A DNA stretch of 29,096 nt from IMG/VR virus record IMGVR_UViG_3300027712_000107, positions 1-29,096 of that record; one strand, written 5' to 3'. The stretch is from a virus. Shown here one piece after another: positions 9,373 through 14,531 of this stretch (positions are counted from its first letter, which is position 1; each line of letters opens with the position of its first letter). Made by a program: the position numbers and the translations under genes. The notes below the pieces were generated by a model. It worked only from the letters and a program-made list of their open reading frames with translations, was not told the DNA's origin and made no database searches.

Positions 9373-9528
9373 CTAAATCAACTCCAAGCAATCGCAGTCT
9401 TTGTCCCAGTTACAATTGTTATCAATCAATGCAAGACTGCCATCAATTGCGTTAGCGCCTACCTGGAGATAAAGCCAAGCCCACTGAAAACCGTAGTTGC
9501 GCCAGTAGTAAATAAAATTTCTAATCAT
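9373..9528 (-). CDS. Hypothetical small protein (51 aa)
   Basis: A 51-residue protein read from ATG at 9528, overlapping the upstream stop by ATGA. The N-terminal half is aromatic (NFIYYWRNYGFQWAWLYLQ) and may lie on or in a membrane. The C-terminal part is Cys- and Asp-rich (NCNWDKDCDCLEL). Coupling to both neighbours supports a real gene just upstream of the terminase. No function can be assigned. Confidence 0.6.
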   Translation of the reverse strand: MIRNFIYYWRNYGFQWAWLYLQVGANAIDGSLALIDNNCNWDKDCDCLELI

Positions 9529-9842
9529 AATTCATCCTCTATTCCACAGTAATCGCAGTTGCATACAGCTTTGTGAAATGCAATTTCAATTTGGCGCTTC
9601 TCTTGCTTCTGCGTTTGTTCCTTAATCATATCGTCTTTAATTACGGAGCATCGTTCACACGGTTTGATTTCGGTTGGGCGCAAATGCAAATTGCCATCCT
9701 TGCCCATCTCATAAATCTCTTGCTCTACCAATGGGCAGTATGGGTGATAGACCATCGCAACTACTGTGAGGTTGTATCCTTCTTCTGGATCTATATCGCG
9801 TTGGACTCCATCTTTGGACCCGCCATAAAATGTAACCTTCAT
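9525..9842 (-). CDS. Hypothetical protein with C-terminal Cys motif (105 aa)
   Basis: A 105-residue protein with ribosome site GAAAGGTGATCCT before the ATG. It begins MKVTFYGGSKDGVQRDI, has a central CERC (near residue 63) and ends with CNCDYCGIEDEL, so up to five cysteines could form a zinc site. The middle 70-90 is highly charged and helical. It is the first gene of the leftward head/packaging block and faces a 1.2 kb region without clear genes. The position would suit a small terminase subunit, but the sequence does not look like one. Confidence 0.72.
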   Translation of the reverse strand: MKVTFYGGSKDGVQRDIDPEEGYNLTVVAMVYHPYCPLVEQEIYEMGKDGNLHLRPTEIKPCERCSVIKDDMIKEQTQKQEKRQIEIAFHKAVCNCDYCGIEDEL

Positions 9843-9876
9843 AGGATCACCTTTCGTAATGGTTACAGCCTATCAC

Positions 9877-9904
9877 TTGCAATGGTTTGAGAAAGTGCTA
9901 TCGT
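9877..9904 (+). promoter_or_regulatory. Weak candidate promoter in front of the structured RNA
   Basis: TTGCAA (9877-9882) and TATCGT (9899-9904) are each 4 of 6 to the -35 and -10 consensus and are 16 bases apart. The first strong RNA hairpin begins three bases downstream. Such weak pairs occur by chance, so this is only a suggestion. Confidence 0.25.
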
Positions 9905-9906
9905 TC

Positions 9907-10246
9907 GTGGGTCGCGGAGAAAACGACCACAATTTAATAATGGATGCCTAGCAAACCATGTAAAAAACTAGGCACACTACTCACCCTAGTGTGGACCCGT
10001 TAGATGGGGAAAATTCGTGATGCCCAGATAGTGTCTGGCAAACCTTGGTACAGCTACCGAATCTACTAAGCACCAGATTAAACAGCGAGATGATTTCTTT
10101 CTTTCAACACGAACTGCCTGAAAGAGAATTACAAGAAGAGATCATCAGTTAGCGCAGTTGGGAGTAATCCCCTATCTATAACGATAGTCCGTAACTGGCT
10201 ATCTATGCCCACCGCTGGAAATCACTGAGTACGGTAAGTGTCGTGG
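9907..10246 (+). ncRNA. Candidate large structured non-coding RNA (about 340 nt)
   Basis: No credible reading frame crosses this stretch, but helices follow one another almost without gaps. H1: 9907-9914/9924-9930, seven pairs, one bulge. H2: 9945-9951/9968-9974, seven perfect pairs. H3: 9975-9979/9987-9991. H4: 9999-10005/10061-10066, enclosing H5 (10024-10028/10034-10038) and H6 (10045-10050/10055-10060). A rod joins 10089-10094/10141-10146, 10095-10099/10133-10137 and 10101-10106/10119-10124. H9: 10147-10151/10092-10196 region, pairing AGTTA with TAACT at 10192-10196, encloses GGGA-GTAA-TCCC, a GNRA-loop hairpin (10160-10171), and 10072 is not involved; the adjacent hairpin is 10172-10176/10183-10187. 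Last, 10209-10212/10243-10246 encloses 10223-10226/10237-10240. Two multibranch junctions and a GNRA loop are typical of ornate RNAs of phages. I cannot match it to a known class; tmRNA signatures are missing. The opposite strand would fold similarly, so the strand is inferred from the plus-strand GNRA loop. Confidence 0.55.
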
Positions 10247-10327
10247 TTTTAGAACATCTATCAATTCATCTAGGCAATCTTTTTAAGCCACCTACAAACG
10301 GTTAACTTCGGATCATAGATTACATTT

Positions 10328-10356
10328 ATGACATATTTATGGAGAGGTGATATAAA
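10328..10356 (+). promoter_or_regulatory. Candidate promoter for the plus-strand operon
   Basis: ATGACA (10328-10333, 5 of 6 to the -35 consensus) and TATAAA (10351-10356, 5 of 6 to the -10 consensus) are exactly 17 bases apart in an AT-rich stretch. Transcription would start near 10363 and leave a leader of about 700 nt before the first gene at 11065. It is the best promoter match on this strand upstream of the island. Confidence 0.5.
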
Positions 10357-10575
10357 GAATACGCGCCAACCCCATCGTATCCACACCGCCCGTCAAAGAA
10401 TTCAAAAGGAAGGGCTACCGCCCCACCCTCTAGAGACTTAGACAAACGGAGCCGAGATGTCTAGGACATTGGCGAATCCTCAGAGCCAAACAGGGAACGC
10501 AAACTACCCCCACCCCCTACGAGGAAGGGATTGCCGAAGATGTAGGCAGACGCTACGGGTAAGGGACTGCTGAGG

Positions 10576-10595
10576 TGTGGATAAGTTGGGGACAA
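10576..10595 (-). promoter_or_regulatory. Two adjacent DnaA-box-like sites
   Basis: On the minus strand TTATCCACA (10576-10584) is a perfect classical DnaA box. TTGTCCCCA (10587-10595) differs at one base from the TTGTCCACA form common in actinobacteria. They are two bases apart and in the same orientation. An AT-rich stretch lies about 220-280 bases away (10305-10360). This could be part of a host-DnaA-dependent origin, which is inference. Confidence 0.4.
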
Positions 10596-10740
10596 GTAGA
10601 AAGCGAATCGGTGGCAGTTGTCCTCAGTAATCTAGGGAAATTGGGGAAAAGATGGGGAGAAGTTGGAAGATGCAAAGGTTTCGGAGTTTGATTAACCAAC
10701 CCCCAAACTGAACCCCCTGAATCTGAGCGTGAATCGGACT

Positions 10741-10755
10741 CCCACGGATCCAGAA
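10741..10755 (+). repeat. GGATCCAGA island repeat, copy 1
   Basis: A 15-base sequence, CCCACGGATCCAGAA, in the non-coding leader. The identical 15 bases recur at 10949-10963, and 13 of them at 12446-12458. The palindromic core GGATCC with a fixed 3' AGA side suggests a directional protein-binding or RNA signal. Confidence 0.6.
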
Positions 10756-10948
10756 CATCTCGAGCCCTGTGGTGCGCCTTTGGGAGCGGGTATCGGTACA
10801 AGTTGGCACAACTACGGCAAAAGCTGAAACGCCTCTAAAGCCCTGCAAACCCCCTATTTTGGTGCTTCCTGAGCCATTTCCTCATTTTTGATCTCGGGGA
10901 TTTTCTTTCGTTCTCGGTGCTTCGGGCTTTCTTTTGGGGCGAAATATG

Positions 10949-10963
10949 CCCACGGATCCAGAA
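10949..10963 (+). repeat. GGATCCAGA island repeat, copy 2
   Basis: Identical over 15 bases to copy 1, 208 bases further on and about 100 bases before the first gene of the plus-strand operon. Orientation is the same. Confidence 0.6.
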
Positions 10964-11064
10964 AAGCACCTCCCGCGCCTAGTTCCCTTTCACCCTGTTT
11001 TCCCGTAATCTTGGGCGTAAGGCGAGGGCGAAAGAGTCCTCCAAAAGCTGAAAAGGTGAACCAA

Positions 11065-11544
11065 ATGACCGAAGAAGTCACACAAGAAACAAAACCAACC
11101 TTCGCGGAAATAATCGCGGAACTAACAAAGCGACAAGAGCAAGCCGAGAAAGATTGGCGCGACGCTCTCGCAAAGTATGACGACCCAACCTATGACGAAG
11201 AGTTCGAGGACACCCTCCAAAGGAAAATAGATGAGGGCGCGTCGGATGCACTGAAAAACGCTCTTGAACTTCTGAAGTCTTTCGACCTTGAAGCGGTAAT
11301 CGCTGAGGCAAAACAAGAAACAGGCGAGAGCGTTCTCAGTTATCTGAAAGACATTTACGAAGGAATCGACGAAACAGACATTTGGGGAGATTACTTCGAG
11401 CAGGTTTCCTGTGGTGCTTGTGGTGAGTTCTACACCGAAGGCGAAGAAGAAGCGCATTTTGAGAACTGCGACGAAAACCCCGCCAATATGGACGACAGCG
11501 CACGACCTGAGAACCATTTCCACAACCCAAAGGCGGTGAACTAA
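11065..11544 (+). CDS. Acidic hypothetical protein with CxxC...HxxxC motif (159 aa)
   Basis: First gene of the plus-strand island. The ATG at 11065 follows AAAAGGTGAACCAA, the same kind of ribosome site used by later genes of the operon. The longer frame from 10888 has no such site and reads unlikely sequence, so it is not used. The 159-residue protein is strongly acidic and helical in its first 110 residues (for example FAEIIAELTKRQEQAEKDW), with coiled-coil character. Near the C-terminus CGACGEFYTEGEEEAHFENC can form a C2HC zinc finger. The stop overlaps the next start by one base (TAATG). No family is recognised; a small phage regulator or host-interaction protein is a guess. Confidence 0.75.
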   Translation: MTEEVTQETKPTFAEIIAELTKRQEQAEKDWRDALAKYDDPTYDEEFEDTLQRKIDEGASDALKNALELLKSFDLEAVIAEAKQETGESVLSYLKDIYEGIDETDIWGDYFEQVSCGACGEFYTEGEEEAHFENCDENPANMDDSARPENHFHNPKAVN

Positions 11545-11963
11545 TGAGCGAGACAACTTGGGCGAATCTTCCTAAAACCTGCCCCGAATTCGTAGAACAC
11601 CCCCACATTGTCGAGAACAAAATTTACGACATGAACGGCAACTACAAAGAGACAAGGCGCGGGGGTTGTTACACCTGCCAAGTTGCTTTGGCTTCAGAAG
11701 AACAAGGAACCACCGAAATTGCTTCCGCCCTTATGGATGCAGGGATTCACAATGTAGAAGTGGAGCAAACGGGCGGTTTCTGCATGGCTGTTTATGTGTA
11801 CGGAGAAACTCAAACCGTGAACATTTGCGCCAACAAAGAAGGCGCTTGGATTGAATTCAACGAAAACGGCGAATTTAAGGAGTGCGAATTATTCACAGGT
11901 GAAGGAGCAACAACGGCGGAAATTGTCGAAGCAATTAAGAAGAACATCCATCTAATCAAATAA
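11544..11963 (+). CDS. Hypothetical protein (139 aa) ending in a hammerhead ribozyme
   Basis: A 139-residue protein translationally coupled to the previous gene (TAATG). The N-terminal part holds scattered cysteines and histidines (TCPEFVEHPH, then GGCYTCQ). The centre is alpha/beta in pattern (EIASALMDAGIHNVEVEQTG, CMAVYVYGETQTVNICA), and the C-terminal TTAEIVEAIKKNIHLIK is helical. No family is recognised. The last base of its TAA stop is also the first base of the hammerhead ribozyme, so translation of this gene ends on top of the ribozyme. Confidence 0.75.
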   Translation: MSETTWANLPKTCPEFVEHPHIVENKIYDMNGNYKETRRGGCYTCQVALASEEQGTTEIASALMDAGIHNVEVEQTGGFCMAVYVYGETQTVNICANKEGAWIEFNENGEFKECELFTGEGATTAEIVEAIKKNIHLIK

Positions 11964-12012
11964 GGCGAAACCCCTTCGGGGGTCTTGGCGTAATGCGCCA
12001 ACTGATGAGCCT
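11963..12012 (+). ncRNA. Type II hammerhead self-cleaving ribozyme, copy 1
   Basis: All parts of a hammerhead are present in circularly permuted order with helix II open. Helix II: AGGC (11963-11966) with GCCT (12009-12012). GAAA core: 11967-11970. Helix III: CCCC-TTCG-GGGG (11971-11982), closed by the A11970-U11983 pair. Cleavage-site nucleotide: C11984, with cutting expected between 11984 and 11985. Helix I: TTGGCG (11985-11990) with CGCCAA (11996-12001). CUGAUGA core: 12002-12008. Every invariant core base of the family is present. It lies between two genes of the plus operon and starts on the last base of the stop codon, 40 bases before the next start. Confidence 0.9.
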
Positions 12013-12051
12013 AAAAAGGTGAATTCGATCAAAATGGAAAAGGTGAAACAA

Positions 12052-12462
12052 ATGCAAACAACAGAACAAAAGACAGAAATTCCGACCTTCCTCTGTACCT
12101 GCAATGGATGCAGACAAGTCCCAAAGCGCTTTGATTCTTCTTATGTAGAAGTAATCGCACAGGAAACAGAAGGTTTCTATTTCTCCCCAAACACTCGCAA
12201 ATTCTTCGGTGTTCGTTTGACGGGTTTCTACACTCTCTCAAGCGGTGGAGTGCTTATTACAGCAACACAAAAAGCGGGCTTCTCTGATTCAGAGGGGCGC
12301 GAAATAAATCATGCGTATTTCTGCAAGTTTGGAAATCTTGTGAAGGATTTCCACTACCGCACAAAGCTCCAAGCACGAAAGAATCTTTTTGAAGGTGCAA
12401 ACGATGTCGATTCTTGCTCTTGCCATGGTTGCCAAATTGAACGCGCACGGATCCAGAAATGA
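12052..12462 (+). CDS. Hypothetical protein with paired Cys motifs (136 aa)
   Basis: The ATG at 12052 follows GAAAAGGTGAAACAA. An in-frame ATG at 12034 also has an upstream AAAAAGGTG but at 12-13 bases, so 12052 is preferred. The 136-residue protein carries CTCNGC near the N-terminus (residues about 15-20) and the similar CSCHGC near the C-terminus (about 123-128), which could join in one zinc site. Between them lies a beta-rich centre (FFGVRLTGFYTLSSGGVLITATQ). No family is recognised. It is the first gene after ribozyme 1, so its mRNA would begin with the 3' cleavage product (5'-hydroxyl end). It overlaps the next gene by ATGA and contains one GGATCCAGA repeat at its end. Confidence 0.75.
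   Translation: MQTTEQKTEIPTFLCTCNGCRQVPKRFDSSYVEVIAQETEGFYFSPNTRKFFGVRLTGFYTLSSGGVLITATQKAGFSDSEGREINHAYFCKFGNLVKDFHYRTKLQARKNLFEGANDVDSCSCHGCQIERARIQK
12446..12458 (+). repeat. GGATCCAGA island repeat, copy 3 (inside a gene end)
   Basis: CACGGATCCAGAA, identical over 13 bases to copies 1 and 2, overlaps the last codons of the gene at 12052-12462 and ends just before the ATG at 12459. Being kept inside coding sequence argues for a function at DNA or RNA level, or for recent spread. Confidence 0.6.
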
Positions 12463-12626
12463 AAATTTCGTGCGAATTCAAAACAAATAGAGGGATGACC
12501 CCACTCGAAATTTCAAACCTTCTTTCTTCCTTGTATTTACAAATTCAAGAACCTTGTGACTTAAACGGAGACGATGAAAGTTTCATTTGTCACGACATAA
12601 TTGTGAAATTGGAGTCCATGAAATGA
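12459..12626 (+). CDS. Small hypothetical protein (55 aa)
   Basis: Read from the ATG at 12459, which overlaps the preceding TGA (ATGA). An internal in-frame ATG at 12495 behind AGAGGG is a second possible start that would give 43 residues. The product is a small acidic helical protein (TPLEISNLLSSLYLQIQEP, DDESFICHDIIVKLES). Its stop again overlaps the next start by ATGA. Double coupling supports a real gene; the function is unknown. Confidence 0.6.
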   Translation: MKISCEFKTNRGMTPLEISNLLSSLYLQIQEPCDLNGDDESFICHDIIVKLESMK

Positions 12627-12766
12627 TTCAAACATCAAGCGCCCTTCTCTATTTCGGGTCATTGGCTGTTGGCTTGGGAATCCTCGCCGTGTCTGCCGTC
12701 GCTTTGGTTCTCATAATTGAGGGGGGATGGTGGCTAATCGCGAAGGCAACAGGGCGCGAATACTAA
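12623..12766 (+). CDS. Small single-span membrane protein (47 aa)
   Basis: A 47-residue protein with one long hydrophobic segment, about residues 8-32 (LLYFGSLAVGLGILAVSAV, then ALVLII), followed by GGWWLIAKATGREY. The N-terminus is short and polar and the C-terminus basic. It is coupled to the upstream gene by ATGA, and its stop codon provides the first base of ribozyme 2. Possible roles include a small lysis, superinfection or membrane-signalling peptide; none can be chosen from sequence. Confidence 0.65.
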   Translation: MIQTSSALLYFGSLAVGLGILAVSAVALVLIIEGGWWLIAKATGREY

Positions 12767-12815
12767 GGCGAAACCCCTTCGGGGGTCGTGGGATTTCGTC
12801 CCACCTGATGAGCCT
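12766..12815 (+). ncRNA. Type II hammerhead self-cleaving ribozyme, copy 2
   Basis: Same architecture as copy 1. Helix II: AGGC (12766-12769) with GCCT (12812-12815). GAAA core: 12770-12773. Helix III: CCCC-TTCG-GGGG (12774-12785), with U12786. Cleavage nucleotide: C12787. Helix I: GTGGGA (12788-12793) with TCCCAC (12799-12804). CUGAUGA core: 12805-12811. The segment from stop codon to cleavage site is identical to copy 1, but helix I has a different sequence on both sides and still pairs over all six positions. That covariation supports selection for the fold. The next gene starts 41 bases downstream. Confidence 0.9.
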
Positions 12816-12855
12816 CGGCACATTTGAAATTTGATCGATTGGAAAAGGTGGAAAA

Positions 12856-13209
12856 ATGACAAAAGACAGAAGCCAAGACTCGATTTCTTGGGGTGAATTG
12901 GCAGAACTTACCCACGCAACACAGGTAGAAAGGTTCGGGTTTTGCGGTTGTGAGGATAACGAAGGCAACGAAAACCCCTTCAGCGATTGCCCAAAGAAAG
13001 CGACCTACCACGGAATAACTCAAGCGACCTGCCTAAATTGCGGGCTCGTCACTCTTGAAATCCCCGCCCTTGAAATAATGAACGACCTCGGGGCGGATTG
13101 CGTCGGGTGCGGAATTCATCTCGTCGCGTGGTTCTCAAACGGGGATTTAATCATCACGGGGGACACCCCAAACGGAGACGGGTTTCGTCACGAGGTAAAG
13201 AAAGGTTAA
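12856..13209 (+). CDS. Cys-rich hypothetical protein (117 aa), last gene of the island
   Basis: The ATG at 12856 follows GGAAAAGGTGGAAAA. The 117-residue protein has CGCED (about residue 30), a Cys at about 44, CLNCG (about 58) and CVGCGIH (about 82), spaced like two zinc knuckles. The second half is beta-rich (HLVAWFSNGDLIITGD). No family is recognised. It follows ribozyme 2, so it would be released as its own mRNA after cleavage. The gene ends 211 bases before the convergent minus-strand genes. Confidence 0.72.
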   Translation: MTKDRSQDSISWGELAELTHATQVERFGFCGCEDNEGNENPFSDCPKKATYHGITQATCLNCGLVTLEIPALEIMNDLGADCVGCGIHLVAWFSNGDLIITGDTPNGDGFRHEVKKG

Positions 13210-13420
13210 ACAAAAGCTGAAAACGGATCCAGAAAGGAGGAAAGAGGTTCGATCAAATCGGGGTTTTTAGGATCCAGAAAGGGGGAAACCTGAGAACTTT
13301 CTGAGGGTTTGCCGAGGGTTTTCCTGGTAGGTAGGATCCAGATTAGATAACTCGACGCTACGCCTTACCCAGCCGTTTGTAGGAGAAGTAGGACAAAATT
13401 TTTTTTGTGGCCGTTACGCT
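13210..13420 (+). other. Repeat-rich convergent intergenic region
   Basis: This gap separates the convergent plus and minus genes. It has three GGATCCAGA copies (13225, 13270, 13334), a hairpin AAACC...GGGTTT around 13285-13310 that could terminate the plus operon but lacks a clear T-run, and a run of eight T at 13399-13406. It also contains imperfect copies of TACGCYTTAYYCAGCCGTT (near 13370 and 13415, the second reaching into the end of the minus-strand gene). Confidence 0.45.
13225..13288 (+). repeat. Tandem GGATCCAGA repeats, copies 4 and 5 (copy 6 at 13334-13342)
   Basis: GGATCCAGAAAGGAGGAAA (13225-13243) and GGATCCAGAAAGGGGGAAA (13270-13288) match at 18 of 19 bases and start 45 bases apart. 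A shorter copy, GGATCCAGA, follows at 13334-13342. All are in the same orientation as copies 1-3. Confidence 0.6.
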
Positions 13421-13612
13421 TTATTCAGCCGTTACGGGGCGGCCCATCCTTGAAAGTCTTTCATCTAGCAAGTCATCAGCACTCGACAACAGCGTTTGAC
13501 GCTTTTTCCAATTCAAGCGATTTCCAGCTACATCAGTGTTTAGTTCAAGGGAAATGTAACCAAGCGCATCGTCGATCTCTGCGATGGTTACATCTGCCTC
13601 AATAATAAACAT
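13421..13612 (-). CDS. Hypothetical protein (63 aa)
   Basis: A small protein with the sequence FIIEADVTIAEIDDALGYISLEL at the start and LLDERLSRMGRP near the end, mixed alpha/beta. The ATG at 13612 or an in-frame TTG at 13618 (two extra residues) could be the start; neither has a strong ribosome site. It is the last gene of the long leftward replication block, downstream of the excisionase-like gene. No family is recognised. Confidence 0.5.
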   Translation of the reverse strand: MFIIEADVTIAEIDDALGYISLELNTDVAGNRLNWKKRQTLLSSADDLLDERLSRMGRPVTAE

Positions 13613-13621
13613 AGCCAAATG

Positions 13622-13807
13622 CTACGCCTGATTACGCTCATCTCGCTTAATTTTGTAGGCTTTAACTTGGTCAGCAGAATAGAAAACTTCCTTGCCGACC
13701 TTCTTAACCCACTTGATAGTGCCACGGTGCTGGATCTGCCGTAGATTATTAAGTTTGATTCCGAGGTATTCGATCACCTGAGAACAAGTCCAAAGTTCTT
13801 CGTCCAT
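13622..13807 (-). CDS. Excisionase/MerR-like helix-turn-helix protein (61 aa)
   Basis: A 61-residue protein with the shape of an excisionase-family winged helix. The helix-turn-helix is WTCSQVIEYLGIKLNNLRQI (residues about 6-25), followed by the wing HRGTIKWVKKVGKEVFYSADQ, then a basic C-terminal helix VKAYKIKRDE. Such proteins bind DNA as phage control or recombination directionality factors. There is no integrase in the window, so regulation is more likely than excision. The ATG overlaps the ssb stop (TAATG). Confidence 0.72.
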   Translation of the reverse strand: MDEELWTCSQVIEYLGIKLNNLRQIQHRGTIKWVKKVGKEVFYSADQVKAYKIKRDERNQA

Positions 13808-14172
13808 TAGAAGGGCGCTGCCTCACTAGATGACACGGCGGACTCAGCCTTTTCCTGGCGCTCGACCTTGTGAATATCGTTGCCGTAGATGTCCAATGAG
13901 GTGTGTTCTACGCCGTCCTTCTCCCACCATGACTGAGCCAAGCGACCAGAGATAGTGACGGTGTTTCCCTTGTTGAACTTATCTACAATCTTTTCAGCTT
14001 GAACGCCGAAGAATTTAACCTGAAACCACATAGGCTTGCCATCAACCCATTCGCCATCCTTCTTAACGCGCTGGCCAACTGCCAGGGATAGGTTACAAAT
14101 TCCTTTTCCATCAGCGCTTACTTTGAATTCTGGATCCTTGCCTAGATTTCCTGTGAGAATAACTGTATTCAT
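13807..14172 (-). CDS. ssb: Single-stranded DNA-binding protein
   Basis: A 121-residue OB-fold protein starting NTVILTGNLGKDPEFKV. It has the family-typical WFQVKFFGVQAEKI, the KGNTVTISGRLAQSWWEKDG strand, and SLDIYGNDIHKVE. It coats single-stranded DNA during phage replication and recombination. The C-terminal tail is short and ends SSSEAAPF. It keeps the final Pro-Phe but lacks the acidic run of bacterial SSB tails, so docking of host partners may differ. The ribosome site is GAAAGGTAAAT. The gene lies between the HNH and excisionase-like genes. Confidence 0.93.
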   Translation of the reverse strand: MNTVILTGNLGKDPEFKVSADGKGICNLSLAVGQRVKKDGEWVDGKPMWFQVKFFGVQAEKIVDKFNKGNTVTISGRLAQSWWEKDGVEHTSLDIYGNDIHKVERQEKAESAVSSSEAAPF

Positions 14173-14174
14173 AT

Positions 14175-14501
14175 TTACCTTTCGATTTGGGTTTCAGTTC
14201 CATCATTATTTAATAACACGAAAGCACCATCTGGTTTTTTGAACGGAGCCACTTCTGGTTCCTGCCACGATCCAACCATCCAACCTTTGCTCTCAGCATC
14301 CATTGGGTTCATGTGAATAGATTTAGTTCCGAGGTTATGGCACTTATGGCAAATGCGGATGAGGTTTGAAACCGTATCCTGACCGCCGCGAGACTTTAAC
14401 TTGCGATGATGTAATGCCATTGACGCTTGCTCTGGCTTACCACAAACTTCGCAGTAACCATTAGCTCGCGCCTTTACCAACTCAACTACTTCTTTATTCA
14501 C
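14175..14501 (-). CDS. HNH endonuclease
   Basis: A 108-residue protein with a complete zinc-bound HNH core: CEVC (Cys17/Cys20), catalytic pair LHHRK (His31/His32), NLIRI (Asn46) and CHKCHN (Cys51/Cys54, His55). It starts with GTG at 14501 behind GAAAGGTACAA. Free-standing HNH genes in phages act as homing-type or packaging-associated nucleases. Here it sits between the lytic transglycosylase and ssb, away from the terminase, so a mobile or DNA-processing role is more likely than packaging. The last 40 residues have no recognised domain. Confidence 0.87.
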   Translation of the reverse strand: MNKEVVELVKARANGYCEVCGKPEQASMALHHRKLKSRGGQDTVSNLIRICHKCHNLGTKSIHMNPMDAESKGWMVGSWQEPEVAPFKKPDGAFVLLNNDGTETQIER

Positions 14502-14531
14502 TTGTACCTTTCAGATTATGCGTAACCCATC

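Larger units (their letters stand above)
10357..11064 (+). other. Gene-poor leader region with hairpins and repeats
   Basis: I see no supported gene here; open frames on either strand lack ribosome sites and protein-like composition. The stretch contains several possible RNA hairpins: GGGC-TACC-GCCC at 10413-10424, CTTAGAC/GTCTAGG around 10437-10463, and TTGGC/GCCAA around 10469-10489. It also has two DnaA-like boxes, two copies of a 15-base repeat (10741-10755, 10949-10963), and the phrase AAAAGCTGAAA twice (near 10819 and 11043). Runs of C and G alternate with purine-rich segments (10560-10680). It probably serves as a long leader, an origin, or a packaging-end region. Confidence 0.5.

Noticed and set aside
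10140-10150. CTGATGA complement at the end of the structured RNA
   Set aside because: No GAAA or cleavage triplet in the correct positions; the bases already pair in the long rod.
9907-10246. tmRNA or RNase P RNA
   Set aside because: No tRNA-like T-arm, CCA end or tag frame, and no conserved RNase P core phrases could be found.
10243-10260. GTTTTAGA, recalling Cas9 repeat RNA
   Set aside because: A single short match with no repeat array, no tracr-like partner and no cas gene.
10328-10441. A 37-codon plus-strand frame over the promoter region
   Set aside because: No ribosome site, and it coincides with the -35 and -10 elements; probably chance.
10553-10848. Two minus-strand frames of 74 and 82 codons
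   Set aside because: No ribosome sites, composition rich in Pro/Ser/Arg from C-rich DNA, and they overlap each other and the DnaA-like boxes.
10888-11064. N-terminal extension of the first plus-strand gene
   Set aside because: No ribosome site at 10888 and sequence unlike the acidic protein that follows; AAAAGGTG before the ATG at 11065 is far better.
13440-13475. CTGATGA plus GAAA on the minus strand, like another hammerhead
   Set aside because: Helices do not form around the core words, and the segment is inside a coding region.
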